From positions 10,758 to 74,757 of the forward strand of contig CAJUQO010000006.1 in NCBI GenBank assembly GCA_910588295.1: a DNA stretch of 64,000 nt, in the 5' to 3' direction. Under the pieces are notes generated by a model. It was not told the DNA's origin. It searched no databases and was given only the letters and a program-made list of their open reading frames with translations. The stretch is from an uncultured Lachnospiraceae bacterium (GTDB lineage Bacteria > Bacillota > Clostridia > Lachnospirales > Lachnospiraceae). Shown here piece by piece: positions 8,023 to 16,397 of the stretch; position 1 is the stretch's first letter, and the number at the start of each line of letters is the position of its first letter. The translations under genes and the position numbers were made by a program.

Positions 8023-8793
8023 TTATTTTTCTTTGGCGATGAAGTGATAGGGCAGGGCTACGAAACAGACGCCGCCGACCAGATTGCCGATGGTCACGAA
8101 GACCAGGTTCTGTACATAGCCGCCCACGGTGATGAGCTCCTCGCCGGGATTTAAAAGGCCTACGCCCAGGATACTCATGTTGGCGACACTGTGCTCGAAG
8201 CCGCAGATCATAAAGACCAGAATGCACCAGGTGATCATGATTAGCTTGCCGGATTCACTTTTCAGCTTGGTCGCGCACCAGACCGCCAGGCAGACGCAGA
8301 TATTACAGAGAATGCCGCGGAAAAACTGGGCCATGGGCGTCAGCGCGATCTTGGAGGCGGAGGTGCTGGCAAAAAATCCGGCTACATCTGCATTGTTGCA
8401 GACGCCGCTCAGCTGGAATAAAAGCACCAGGAGCCAGGAGCCTGCGAGATTGCCCAGATAACAGACAATCCAGAGTTTGATGGTCTCCGCCCAGGGGATC
8501 TTTCCCTCGATGGAGGCGGCCCCCATCACCAGATTGTTGCCGGTAAAAAGCTCGCATCCGGCCATAACCACCAGGCTTAAAGCCGCGGCAAAGGTGAGAG
8601 GTACGAAGAATTTGATCAGATCCGACCCGGCAGCAGTCAGAAATCCTCCCATAGTCATGGAGACAAAGCTGCCGAAAGCGATAAACATACCGGCTACCAT
8701 GGAGGAGATAAAGTATCCCAGAGGATTGGTTTTCAGCAGTTTCAATTTTCCCGCCGCCGCGTTGCAGACAGCGTTATATTCGGCACGAAACAT
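8023..8793 (-). CDS. Formate/nitrite transporter family (FNT) channel
   Basis: A 256-residue inner-membrane protein of the FocA/NirC family. Six hydrophobic segments can be read, with the family's GxxxxxG-rich first helix (GYFISSMVAGMFIAFGSF) and the CELFTGNN loop. The open frame runs 32 codons further upstream, but the ATG at 8793 has a perfect AAGGAGG and begins at the normal family N-terminus. It lies downstream of fhs on the same strand, which suggests that the carried substrate is formate feeding or draining the tetrahydrofolate one-carbon pool (inference). Confidence 0.9.
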   Translation of the reverse strand: MFRAEYNAVCNAAAGKLKLLKTNPLGYFISSMVAGMFIAFGSFVSMTMGGFLTAAGSDLIKFFVPLTFAAALSLVVMAGCELFTGNNLVMGAASIEGKIPWAETIKLWIVCYLGNLAGSWLLVLLFQLSGVCNNADVAGFFASTSASKIALTPMAQFFRGILCNICVCLAVWCATKLKSESGKLIMITWCILVFMICGFEHSVANMSILGVGLLNPGEELITVGGYVQNLVFVTIGNLVGGVCFVALPYHFIAKEK

Positions 8794-8845
8794 AGGAATC
8801 CTCCTTGTATAGTATTTAAATTTGAGCAAAAGAGAAGCCGGGAGC

Positions 8846-8887
8846 GTATCGGTACGGGCGCGGCCCAAGCCGCACCCGGGCCGATAC
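8846..8887 (-). terminator. Long hairpin between fhs and the FNT gene
   Basis: GTATCGG, CGGG and GCGGC at 8846-8864 pair in order with GCCGC, CCCG and CCGATAC at 8869-8887, giving an almost continuous stem of about 16 bp. The minus-strand sequence after it is T/C-rich but not a clean T run. It could be a leaky terminator or a stabilising 3' hairpin that sets the ratio of fhs to FNT transcript. Confidence 0.5.
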
Positions 8888-8926
8888 ACGGATCGTCCGG
8901 CTTTTACAGTCAGTTATAACAGCTTT

Positions 8927-10612
8927 TTAGAACAGGCCGGTGATCTTTCCGTTCTCGTCCACGTCGATCTTTTCGGCAGCCGGTACTTTCGGCAGACCGG
9001 GCATGGTCATGATCTCGCCGGTCAGGGCCACGATGAAGCCCGCGCCCGCGCTGATCTTCAGATTACGCACCGTAACTTCGAAATCATTGGGCGCTCCGAG
9101 CTTGGTGGCGTCGTCGGTCAGGCTGTACTGGGTCTTGGCCACACAGATCGGGCAGTTGCCGAAGCCCAGATCCTCGAGCTGTTTTGCCTGTTTCTGAGCG
9201 CCTGCAGTCAGGACGACTCTCTTGCCGCCGTATACTTTCTGTACGATCTGGTTCAGCTTATCCTCAATAGAGCCCTCCAGTTCGTAGCTGTAATGGAAGT
9301 CGCCCGGCTCTTCGCAGAGACGGATCACTTCTTTGGCCAGGGCCACGCCGCCCTCGCCGCCCTTTGCCCACACTTCGGACAGAGCCACATTGACGCCCAG
9401 CTCTTTACATTTTGCTTCCACCAGATCCAGCTCGGCTTTGGTGTCGGTGGGGAAAGCGTTGATAGCTACCACGCAGGGCAGACCATATACGTTCTTAATG
9501 TTGCTGACATGTTTCAGCAGGTTCGGCATACCCTTTTCCAGGGCTTCCAGGTTTTCGTTGTTCAGATCGGCTTTCTTTACGCCGCCGTTGTATTTCAGGG
9601 CCCGCACGGTGGCGACCACAACCACGGCGTTGGGGGTCAGCCCGGCCATACGGCACTTGATGTCCAGGAATTTCTCCGCGCCCAGATCAGCGCCGAAGCC
9701 GGCCTCTGTGATCGCGTAATCACCCAGCTTCATAGCCATCCTTGTGGCGGTTACGGAGTTACAGCCGTGGGCGATATTGGCGAAGGGGCCGCCGTGTACG
9801 ATGGCCGGCACGTGCTCCAGAGTCTGTACCAGGTTCGGCTTTAAGGCATCTTTCAGAAGAGCGGTCATGGCGCCCTCGGCGTGAAGGTCGCCGGCGGTCA
9901 CAGGCTGCTGCTCCGCGGGTTTGCCGTAGGTGTAGCCCACGATGATGCGGGACAGTCTCTTTTTCAGATCAGAAATATCGCTGGCCAGACACAGCACGGC
10001 CATGATCTCGGAGGCCACGGTGATATCATAGCCGTCCTCGCGGGGCATACCGTTGGTACGTCCGCCCAGACCGTCGGTCACATAGCGCAGCTGGCGGTCG
10101 TTCATGTCCACGCAGCGTTTCCAGGTGATTTTTCTCGGGTCGATATTCAGTTCGTTGCCCTGGAAAATATGATTATCCACCATGGCGGCCAGCAGATTGT
10201 TGGCTGCGCCGATGGCATGGAAGTCGCCGGTGAAATGCAGGTTGATATCCTCCATCGGGACAACCTGTGCGTAACCGCCGCCCGCGGCGCCGCCCTTTAC
10301 GCCGAATACCGGCCCCAGGGAGGGCTCGCGCAAGGCAACCATTACATTCTTGCCAAGCTTCTGCATACCGTCGGCCAGACCGACCGTCGTGGTGGTCTTG
10401 CCCTCGCCGGCGGGAGTGGGGTTGATGGCCGTTACCAGGATCAGCTTTCCATTGGGCTTGTCAGATTCTTTCAGAAGGCTGTAATCAATCTTTGCTTTGT
10501 ACTTGCCGTACTGTTCAAGATATTTTTCGTCAATACCTGCTTTCTCGGCAATCTCGGTGATCGGGCTCATGGTACATTCCTGAGCGATCTCAATGTCTGA
10601 TTTGTAACCCAT
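8927..10612 (-). CDS. fhs: Formate--tetrahydrofolate ligase
   Basis: This cytosolic ATP-dependent enzyme makes 10-formyltetrahydrofolate from formate. It supplies purine synthesis and, in acetogens, the methyl branch of the Wood-Ljungdahl pathway. The 561 residues match the family length, with the P-loop PTPAGEGKTTTT at about residues 66-77 and the conserved REPSLGPVFGVKGGAAGGGYAQVVPM region, of which only the order of motifs is given here. The start ATG has AAGGAG upstream. A ZTP/ZMP riboswitch and promoter precede it. Other Wood-Ljungdahl genes are not in the window, so acetogenesis cannot be claimed. Confidence 0.97.
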   Translation of the reverse strand: MGYKSDIEIAQECTMSPITEIAEKAGIDEKYLEQYGKYKAKIDYSLLKESDKPNGKLILVTAINPTPAGEGKTTTTVGLADGMQKLGKNVMVALREPSLGPVFGVKGGAAGGGYAQVVPMEDINLHFTGDFHAIGAANNLLAAMVDNHIFQGNELNIDPRKITWKRCVDMNDRQLRYVTDGLGGRTNGMPREDGYDITVASEIMAVLCLASDISDLKKRLSRIIVGYTYGKPAEQQPVTAGDLHAEGAMTALLKDALKPNLVQTLEHVPAIVHGGPFANIAHGCNSVTATRMAMKLGDYAITEAGFGADLGAEKFLDIKCRMAGLTPNAVVVVATVRALKYNGGVKKADLNNENLEALEKGMPNLLKHVSNIKNVYGLPCVVAINAFPTDTKAELDLVEAKCKELGVNVALSEVWAKGGEGGVALAKEVIRLCEEPGDFHYSYELEGSIEDKLNQIVQKVYGGKRVVLTAGAQKQAKQLEDLGFGNCPICVAKTQYSLTDDATKLGAPNDFEVTVRNLKISAGAGFIVALTGEIMTMPGLPKVPAAEKIDVDENGKITGLF

Positions 10613-10805
10613 GGTGTTTTTCTCCTTTCATGATGAAAAATGAATAAACCTATTTTATGTACCGGAGAACTGCGTTATACTATATCTGGTATAATCCGTG
10701 TCCCGGGAGGACAGCTTAAGAGCTGCCGGCTGCGGAGCGGGCAGGAACGCCTATGGCTGTCCGGCAAGGCGGCCGTTTGTACTGTCCGCTGCAGTGCGGT
10801 TCAGT

Positions 10806-10914
10806 AAAAAAGGCAACACATATAACAGGGTTATATATGCTGCCCAGACGGTCGGCAATGTCTTGATTGTGATTCCCCTGTGGTACTCCACAAATCTCCG
10901 TCAGTAATCACAAC
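10806..10914 (-). ncRNA. ZTP/ZMP (pfl-type) riboswitch with terminator, upstream of fhs
   Basis: Read on the minus strand from 10914: a P1 helix (TTGTGATT with AATCACAA) encloses ACTGACGG and a short GTGG/CCAC hairpin. After a linker comes the hallmark 3' element CCGACCGTCTGGGCA (10855-10841). Its GGCA then starts a 15-bp stem (10844-10830 with 10826-10812, two wobbles) followed by six T (10811-10806). Aptamer and terminator therefore overlap, as expected for a transcriptional ON switch that reads ZMP/ZTP, the signal of 10-formyl-THF shortage. This fits fhs as target. Confidence 0.88.
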
Positions 10915-10930
10915 CCCTCGCTTGGATTCC

Positions 10931-10959
10931 ATGATAGCATGGGCAAAAATCAATGTCAA
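10931..10959 (-). promoter_or_regulatory. Promoter of fhs
   Basis: On the minus strand TTGACA (10959-10954) and TATCAT (10936-10931) are 17 bases apart, with TG one base before the -10. Transcription would start a few bases before the riboswitch P1 helix. From here to 11190 I see no further gene. Confidence 0.85.
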
Positions 10960-11190
10960 TAAATTAACATTAGGTGTAAATAAGGAAAAACATGGTTTGT
11001 ATTCCTATACTTTGTAGGAGAAGGGTAAGAGAAAACACAGGGAAATTTGGGGAAAATCTGTATTTGCAATAAAAAAACAGAACAAATAGTCCTTTGTTTT
11101 GTATTAATTGAAGTGCAAGGCTGTTTTATCGGTCTGCATTGACAAAAAAACGGTACGGCACAGGCCGGAAAAGGAAGGAGTGCATATATT

Positions 11191-11391
11191 ATGGAAGAAA
11201 AAGAAGTGTTTTATAATGGTTTCTGCCGCGCGCAGAACCAGGGCCGTATGGTAGCCTGCGTTTACGTGAAGGAAGGGGCGGCGTGGAGGATCAATGAAGC
11301 AGACTGCGCTTACAGAAAATGTCCCAACCGGGAGGCCTGCGAGATTGCGCGGCAGATCCGGGCGGGGGAACAGGAAGCGGGACGGAAGTAG
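11191..11391 (+). CDS. Small cysteine-rich protein, function unknown
   Basis: A 66-residue soluble protein with a good ribosome site (GGAAGGAG eight bases upstream). It has five Cys: two separated by 10 residues near the N-terminus and a C-terminal CxxxxCxxxxC group (residues about 39, 44 and 49), suggesting a metal-binding fold. It has no signal peptide or membrane segment. I do not recognise the family. The region upstream, back to the fhs promoter, is A+T-rich and holds no other gene. The next gene is a MATE remnant, so it is probably a single-gene unit. Confidence 0.6.
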   Translation: MEEKEVFYNGFCRAQNQGRMVACVYVKEGAAWRINEADCAYRKCPNREACEIARQIRAGEQEAGRK

Positions 11392-11400
11392 AGGAAGCGG

Positions 11401-11672
11401 ATGATGAACGGAGAGTCGACAAAGCGCGGCATATTGGCGGTTATTCCCACCTTGGCCGGCCATGCTGGAGCAGTTGATGCAGACGGCGGACCTTCGTATA
11501 TAATATTCTGGGCATGTGGCTCGTACGCATTGTGGGCACCTTTTTGAATATACAGTGGTTTGGCATGTGGCTGGTTGCTGCCTGGGCCCGCATGATCGCC
11601 CACAATCTGCTGCTGTTTGCCCTGTATCTCATATGTTATATACGGGGAACATGGAATACTTTCGGAGGATAA
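11401..11672 (+). pseudogene. Remnant of a MATE-family efflux gene
   Basis: Two pieces of a MATE multidrug transporter are fused by a large internal loss. The first, around 11430-11490, reads MLEQLMQTADLRI in one frame, like the start of MATE helix 1. The second, 11500-11672, reads ILGMWLVRIVGTFLN and then WFGMWLVAAWARMI in another frame, like the last helices, and ends at a TAA at 11670-11672. A full gene would be about 1350 bases, so roughly four fifths are gone. An ATG with a weak ribosome site at 11401 survives but runs into a stop. It is not expected to be functional. Confidence 0.6.
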
Positions 11673-11755
11673 GGGTTTACTTTTTCAGTGGAAAATAGTA
11701 GTATGTAGTCAGTGATAAAGAATATATGGCATCTGTTTTCCGGAGGGGAGCATTC

Positions 11756-14314
11756 ATGTTTGAGAGAAAGACAAAACGTTTTTTGATTATAAGTTTTTCC
11801 TGTCTGATCGTCCTGTGCATTGGGGTATTGGTATGGCTGCTGTCCGCCATGGAACAGAAAAGCGGCTCGACCATCAGCGAGGTGGGAGAGATTTATATGT
11901 CCGAGGTAAATCACCAGCTCCAGCAGAAGTTTACGGCGGTAGCCGATCTGCGCATAGCCCAGGTGCAGGGGATTGTGGAACGCACAAGCCCGGAGACGGA
12001 ATACAATCAGGAGTTTCTGGATGAAATGTCTTTGAATGCCCGGGTGCGCGGCTTTACTTATCTTGGCTTGTTCACGCCGGATGGGGCGGAGGAGGCGCTG
12101 TATGGCAGATCTATTCAGATTGAGGACAGCCAGGGCTTTCTGGATGCCCTGGCGGACAGCGACAGTAAGATCACGAAGGGGGTGGACGCCGACGGGGTGG
12201 ACTGTCTCGTGATCGGGATCCACGCGAATTATCATATGGAGGGGGGGAGGACAAGCATGGCAATGGTGGCCAGCCTTCCGATGGAGACTATGGAAGAGGC
12301 TCTTGCCCTGCAGTACACGGAGGATACCTCCATGTCCTATTCTTATGTGATTGATGCAGAAGGCCGGTTTGTAATCCGCAATAAAGGGATTTACAAAGAA
12401 AATTTTTATGAGCGTATCATGAATACGTATACGGAATATGAGGGAAAGAAGCCGGAAGATTATATTAAGGGAATAGAGGAAGCTGTCGTAAACCACGAAA
12501 ATTACTCGGCGCTGGCCATGTCGAATGGAGAGCACCGCCATATATATTGTTCGCCGATTCCCGGATCAGACTGGTACCTGGTGACGGTTATGCCGTATGG
12601 CCAGTTAAATGAGGCCATAAACAATCTGGAGAATCAGAGGATTTTCATATATGTTGTGGCCGGCGGACTGATTCTGCTTGCGATCATCATTATATTTGTG
12701 CTGTATTACCTGATGACCCAGACCCAGATGCATCAATTGGATGAGGCCAGAGGGGAGGCCGAGCGGGCCAACCGGGCAAAGAGTGAGTTCCTGTCCAATA
12801 TGAGCCATGATATCCGCACGCCGATGAACGGCATCGTGGGTATGACGGCCATCGCCCTTGCCAATCTGCAAGATAGTGTCCGGGTAGAGGGCTGTTTAAA
12901 GAAAATTGCCCTGTCCAGCAAACATCTGCTGGGGCTGATCAATGACGTGCTGGACATGTCTAAGATTGAGAGCGGAAAGCTGACGCTGAACATTTATCAG
13001 GTATCTCTGCGGGAGATGATGGAAAATATTGTAAATATCGTGCAGCCTCAGATAAGATCCAGGGATCAGCATTTTGATATTTTTGTGCACAATATATTGG
13101 AAGAGGATGTAAATTGCGACAGTGTGCGCCTGAACCAGATACTGATCAATCTGTTGTCAAACGCGCTCAAATTTACGCCGGAGGGGGGGAGGGTCAACCT
13201 GTATCTGTCTCAGGAGCCGTCGCCGTTGGGGGAGAATTATGTGCGTTGCCTTTTCCGGGTGAAGGATAACGGGATCGGCATGTCGAAGGAATTCCAGGAT
13301 AAGATTTTTGACACATTCACAAGAGAGAAAAGCTCCAATGTGGATAAAGTGGAGGGAACCGGCCTGGGTATGGCCATCACCAAATGTATTGTGGATGAGA
13401 TGAAGGGGACGATCGAGGTGGAGAGCGAGCCCGGCCATGGAAGCGATTTCCGCATTACCCTGGATTTCGAGATCGCTAGGACAAAAGAGGCGGATATGGT
13501 TCTTCCACCCTGGAAAATGCTGGTGGTGGATAATAATCTGGATCTCTGCAAAGGCACGGTTTCTTCCTTAAAAGAGATAGGTATTAACGCGGAGTGGGCC
13601 CTGAACGGAAAAAAAGCAGTAGAGATGGTGGAGAAGCGCCATGAGAACCAGGATGGATATGACATTATTCTTCTGGACTGGAAAATGCCGGGTATGGACG
13701 GGCTGGAAACAACCCGCCAGATCCGGAAACGGGTGGGAGACGATATACCGATCCTGATCATATCTGCCTATGACTGGAGCGATATTGAGGAGAAAGCCCG
13801 CGCGGCAGGTATTCGCGGTTTTATTTCCAAGCCGTTGTTCAAATCAAATCTCTATCTGGGCCTGAGTCGTTATATGCAATATGAAAATGTACAGGATGCA
13901 GGACAGGAGGAGGAGACGCTGCGTTTTGACGGTATGAAAATCCTGTTGGCGGAGGATAATGACCTGAACTGGGAGATCGCGGAGGATATTCTGTCGGATG
14001 TGGGATTTGAGTTGGAGCGGGCGGAGAACGGTAAAATCTGTGTGGAGATGTTTGAAACTTCGGATCAGGGGTATTATGATCTGATCCTGATGGACATCCG
14101 TATGCCGGTTATGGATGGTTATGAGGCGGCCAGCACGATCCGGGCCATGGCGCGGGCAGATAAGGATCTGCCGATCATTGCCATGACGGCGGATGCATTT
14201 TCGGAAGACATTCAGCACTGTTTGGACTGCGGCATGAACGCCCATGTGTCCAAGCCAATTGATGTGGATCGGCTGTTGGAACTGTTGGAGAAATTTTTAC
14301 AGAAGAAGGGATGA
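11756..14314 (+). CDS. Hybrid sensor histidine kinase with two receiver domains
   Basis: An 852-residue membrane kinase. Order: TM1 (about 9-30), an extracellular Cache-like sensor (about 35-300), TM2 (about 305-328), HisKA with SHDIRTPMNG (phospho-His about 351), HATPase with NLLSNALKF and GTGLGMAI, then two receivers. Receiver 1 (about 590-705) has the phospho-Asp (about 641, LLDWKMPG), but its acidic pocket reads VVDNN. Receiver 2 (about 728-850) is canonical (AEDN, phospho-Asp about 780, LMDIRMP, KP). ATG 11756 is preferred over 11726 because of the CGGAGGGGAG site. No output regulator or HPt gene is nearby, so its partner is unknown. Confidence 0.93.
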   Translation: MFERKTKRFLIISFSCLIVLCIGVLVWLLSAMEQKSGSTISEVGEIYMSEVNHQLQQKFTAVADLRIAQVQGIVERTSPETEYNQEFLDEMSLNARVRGFTYLGLFTPDGAEEALYGRSIQIEDSQGFLDALADSDSKITKGVDADGVDCLVIGIHANYHMEGGRTSMAMVASLPMETMEEALALQYTEDTSMSYSYVIDAEGRFVIRNKGIYKENFYERIMNTYTEYEGKKPEDYIKGIEEAVVNHENYSALAMSNGEHRHIYCSPIPGSDWYLVTVMPYGQLNEAINNLENQRIFIYVVAGGLILLAIIIIFVLYYLMTQTQMHQLDEARGEAERANRAKSEFLSNMSHDIRTPMNGIVGMTAIALANLQDSVRVEGCLKKIALSSKHLLGLINDVLDMSKIESGKLTLNIYQVSLREMMENIVNIVQPQIRSRDQHFDIFVHNILEEDVNCDSVRLNQILINLLSNALKFTPEGGRVNLYLSQEPSPLGENYVRCLFRVKDNGIGMSKEFQDKIFDTFTREKSSNVDKVEGTGLGMAITKCIVDEMKGTIEVESEPGHGSDFRITLDFEIARTKEADMVLPPWKMLVVDNNLDLCKGTVSSLKEIGINAEWALNGKKAVEMVEKRHENQDGYDIILLDWKMPGMDGLETTRQIRKRVGDDIPILIISAYDWSDIEEKARAAGIRGFISKPLFKSNLYLGLSRYMQYENVQDAGQEEETLRFDGMKILLAEDNDLNWEIAEDILSDVGFELERAENGKICVEMFETSDQGYYDLILMDIRMPVMDGYEAASTIRAMARADKDLPIIAMTADAFSEDIQHCLDCGMNAHVSKPIDVDRLLELLEKFLQKKG

Positions 14315-14323
14315 TTTTTAAAG

Positions 14324-14360
14324 GACGCCCGGGATAGACGGATTCCGGGCGTCTGTTATT
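14324..14360 (+). terminator. Terminator of the hybrid kinase gene
   Basis: GACGCCCGG (14324-14332) pairs with CCGGGCGTC (14345-14353), followed by TGTTATTT. The stem is strong; the T run is interrupted. Confidence 0.65.
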
Positions 14361-14520
14361 TGGCGGTAACAGTTCAGCCCAGGACTTTGCGCCTTGATGC
14401 AAAGTCCGTAGGAACGCGGGTATTTTGCCAAGAGTGAATCCGGCCCTTCGCCGCAGGCGAATTTCCAATGGGCTGGATTCAGTAACAGTTTTGCCAGAGG
14501 CTGAACTGTTACATTTGGCG
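14361..14520 (+). repeat. Folded intergenic element with inverted ends
   Basis: The ends GTAACAGTTCAGCC (14366-14379) and GGCTGAACTGTTAC (14499-14512) are perfect inverted repeats. Inside are two more hairpins: GGACTTTGC / GCAAAGTCC (14382-14390 and 14399-14407), and GAATCC...GGATTC (about 14435-14480) with a TTCGCC/GGCGAA tip. There is no open frame. The end sequence resembles the hairpin at 43423-43456. It looks like a REP/MITE-like element or a structured RNA. Confidence 0.5.
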
Positions 14521-14541
14521 GCGTATTTTTTTAAAAGCGGC

Positions 14542-14570
14542 TTGCATTCCCGCGAGAACTGTGGCATAAT
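14542..14570 (+). promoter_or_regulatory. Promoter of tyrS
   Basis: TTGCAT (14542-14547) and CATAAT (14565-14570) are 17 bases apart, directly before the T-box leader. Confidence 0.7.
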
Positions 14571-14576
14571 ACGGCC

Positions 14577-14848
14577 TGTAAAGGCAATGACGGGAACAAG
14601 TACCGCAGGGGGAACCTACAGAGAGCAGCCGGGGGATGAGAGGCGCAGGGGAAGCCGGGCAGGGAATACATCCCCGAGCTTCGCACCGAACGGGAGACAA
14701 GTAGGCTGCGACGGAAGGATCTCCGTTATACGGATCGGAGTATGTCGGTACTCACAGAGGCAGGGATCGTGAGAGACCTGTGAATAAAGGTGGTAACACG
14801 AGATTTTATGCTCGTCCTTTAGGCATGAGGGATGGAGCTTTTTTTATG
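14577..14848 (+). ncRNA. Tyrosine T-box leader of tyrS
   Basis: The leader has the usual stem I elements and a specifier loop GAA-TAC-ATC with the tyrosine codon TAC at 14667-14669. The T-box sequence AAGGTGGTAACACG lies at 14787-14800; its TGGT bulge would pair with the acceptor end ACCA, that is, with a discriminator A, as tRNA-Tyr has. A terminator hairpin (arms around GCTCGTCC and GGATGGAGC) and a run of seven T end at about 14848. Uncharged tRNA-Tyr should therefore allow read-through into tyrS. Confidence 0.9.
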
Positions 14849-14934
14849 CTCCAAAAGGCTTTTCTCCGGGGGAGCTGTTGCCGGGCTCCATGGGAGGAAG
14901 GGATAAAAAACATTGGCGAAAGGAGAACAAAACA

Positions 14935-16155
14935 GTGAAGATTTATGAGGAACTTAAGGCCAGGGGGCTGATCGCCCAGGTCACGGATGAGGATGTGGTG
15001 CGGGAACTGGTCAACAACGGAAAGGCGGTATTTTATATCGGGTTTGACCCCACGGCGGACAGTCTCCATGTGGGACATTTTATGGCGCTGTGTCTGATGA
15101 AGCGGTTGCAGATGGCGGGAAATAAGCCCATTGCGCTGTTGGGCGGCGGCACGGGTATGGTGGGCGATCCGTCTGGGCGCACCGACATGCGCCAGATGTT
15201 GACGAAAGAGCAGATCGACCATAACTGTGAGTGTTTCCGCAGACAGATGGAGCGCTTTATTGATTTTTCCGACGGGAAGGCCCTGATGGTCAATAACGCG
15301 GACTGGCTGTTGAATCTGAATTATGTGGAGCTTTTGCGGGAGGTGGGAGCCCATTTCTCGGTGAACCGTATGCTGACCGCCGAGTGTTACAAGCAGCGTA
15401 TGGAGAAGGGCTTAAGCTTCCTGGAGTTTAACTACATGATCATGCAGAGCTATGATTTCTACGCGCTGTTCCAGCGGTACGGCTGCAACCTGCAGTTCGG
15501 CGGCGACGACCAGTGGAGCAACATGCTGGGCGGCACGGAGCTGATCCGCCGGAAGCTGGGCAAGGATGCCTCCGCCATGACCATTACGCTGCTGCTCAAT
15601 TCCGAGGGCAAGAAGATGGGCAAGACGGCGAAGGGCGCCGTGTGGCTGGATCCGGAGAAGACGTCTCCCTTTGAGTTCTACCAGTACTGGAGAAATGTGG
15701 CCGACGCCGACGTGCTCAAATGCATCCGTATGCTGACGTTCCTGCCTCTGGAGGAGATTGATCAGATGGACAAGTGGGAGGGCAGCCAGCTCAACCAGGC
15801 CAAGGAGATCCTGGCCTATGAGCTGACGAAGATGGTGCACGGCGAGGAGGAAGCCGTGAAAGCGAAGGAGGCGGCCAGGGCCCTGTTCTCCTCTGGCGAC
15901 GCGGCGGATATGCCAAAGGCAGTGCTGTCCGGGGAAGATTTCCAGGACGGAGCGATCGATATCATTACGCTGGTGCACAGATCCGGGCTGGCGGCCACCC
16001 GCTCCGAGGCCAGGAGGAACATTCAGCAGGGCGGCGTCCTGGTGAACGGCGAGAAGGTGACGGACATCGGCAGGACCTTTCCGGCGGAGGCTTTCGCGGA
16101 GGGCCTGGTGGTGAAACGCGGGAAGAAGAACTTCCGGAAGGTAGTTGTGGAGTAA
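14935..16155 (+). CDS. tyrS: Tyrosyl-tRNA synthetase
   Basis: This enzyme charges tRNA-Tyr with tyrosine in the cytosol. The 406-residue class I synthetase carries HVGH (HIGH motif, residues 45-48), KMGKT (KMSKS motif, about residue 230) and a C-terminal S4 RNA-binding domain (about 340-405). The GTG at 14935 is chosen because AAAGGAGAA stands nine bases upstream and the protein then begins at the normal family start. The frame is open 19 codons further up, inside the leader after the T-box terminator. Expression is T-box controlled. Confidence 0.97.
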   Translation: MKIYEELKARGLIAQVTDEDVVRELVNNGKAVFYIGFDPTADSLHVGHFMALCLMKRLQMAGNKPIALLGGGTGMVGDPSGRTDMRQMLTKEQIDHNCECFRRQMERFIDFSDGKALMVNNADWLLNLNYVELLREVGAHFSVNRMLTAECYKQRMEKGLSFLEFNYMIMQSYDFYALFQRYGCNLQFGGDDQWSNMLGGTELIRRKLGKDASAMTITLLLNSEGKKMGKTAKGAVWLDPEKTSPFEFYQYWRNVADADVLKCIRMLTFLPLEEIDQMDKWEGSQLNQAKEILAYELTKMVHGEEEAVKAKEAARALFSSGDAADMPKAVLSGEDFQDGAIDIITLVHRSGLAATRSEARRNIQQGGVLVNGEKVTDIGRTFPAEAFAEGLVVKRGKKNFRKVVVE

Positions 16156-16207
16156 GGGCAGCATGGATGCCGCCTGTGGCGGCGGGTATGCAAAATAAAA
16201 GATGTGA

Positions 16208-16222
16208 CCATGGTGACCATGG
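16208..16222. promoter_or_regulatory. Possible operator before the efflux operon
   Basis: CCATGG-TGA-CCATGG is a near-perfect 6+6 inverted repeat in the 240-base gap between tyrS and the adaptor gene. No regulator gene is adjacent and no clear promoter was found next to it, so the role is only suggested. Confidence 0.25.
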
Positions 16223-16397
16223 AATGGGTCGGCGTGACGGCTGTGATGCAGGTAAGCCACAGTTATTACACGGCGAATTCATCCTTTGGTCACATTTTTT
16301 TTGGATACTGGGGAAAAGTTTGTAGTGCAGGGTATGGCCGGGAGCGGTATGGGCGGGCCGGTGTGTCGGCAGTACATAGAGAAATGGGAGGTCGCAT

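Noticed and set aside
8822..9844. 340-codon plus-strand frame opposite fhs
   Set aside because: A shadow of fhs; its first part covers the fhs-FNT hairpin.
10698..10907. 69-codon plus-strand frame upstream of fhs
   Set aside because: It is antisense to the ZTP riboswitch and its terminator, with no ribosome site.
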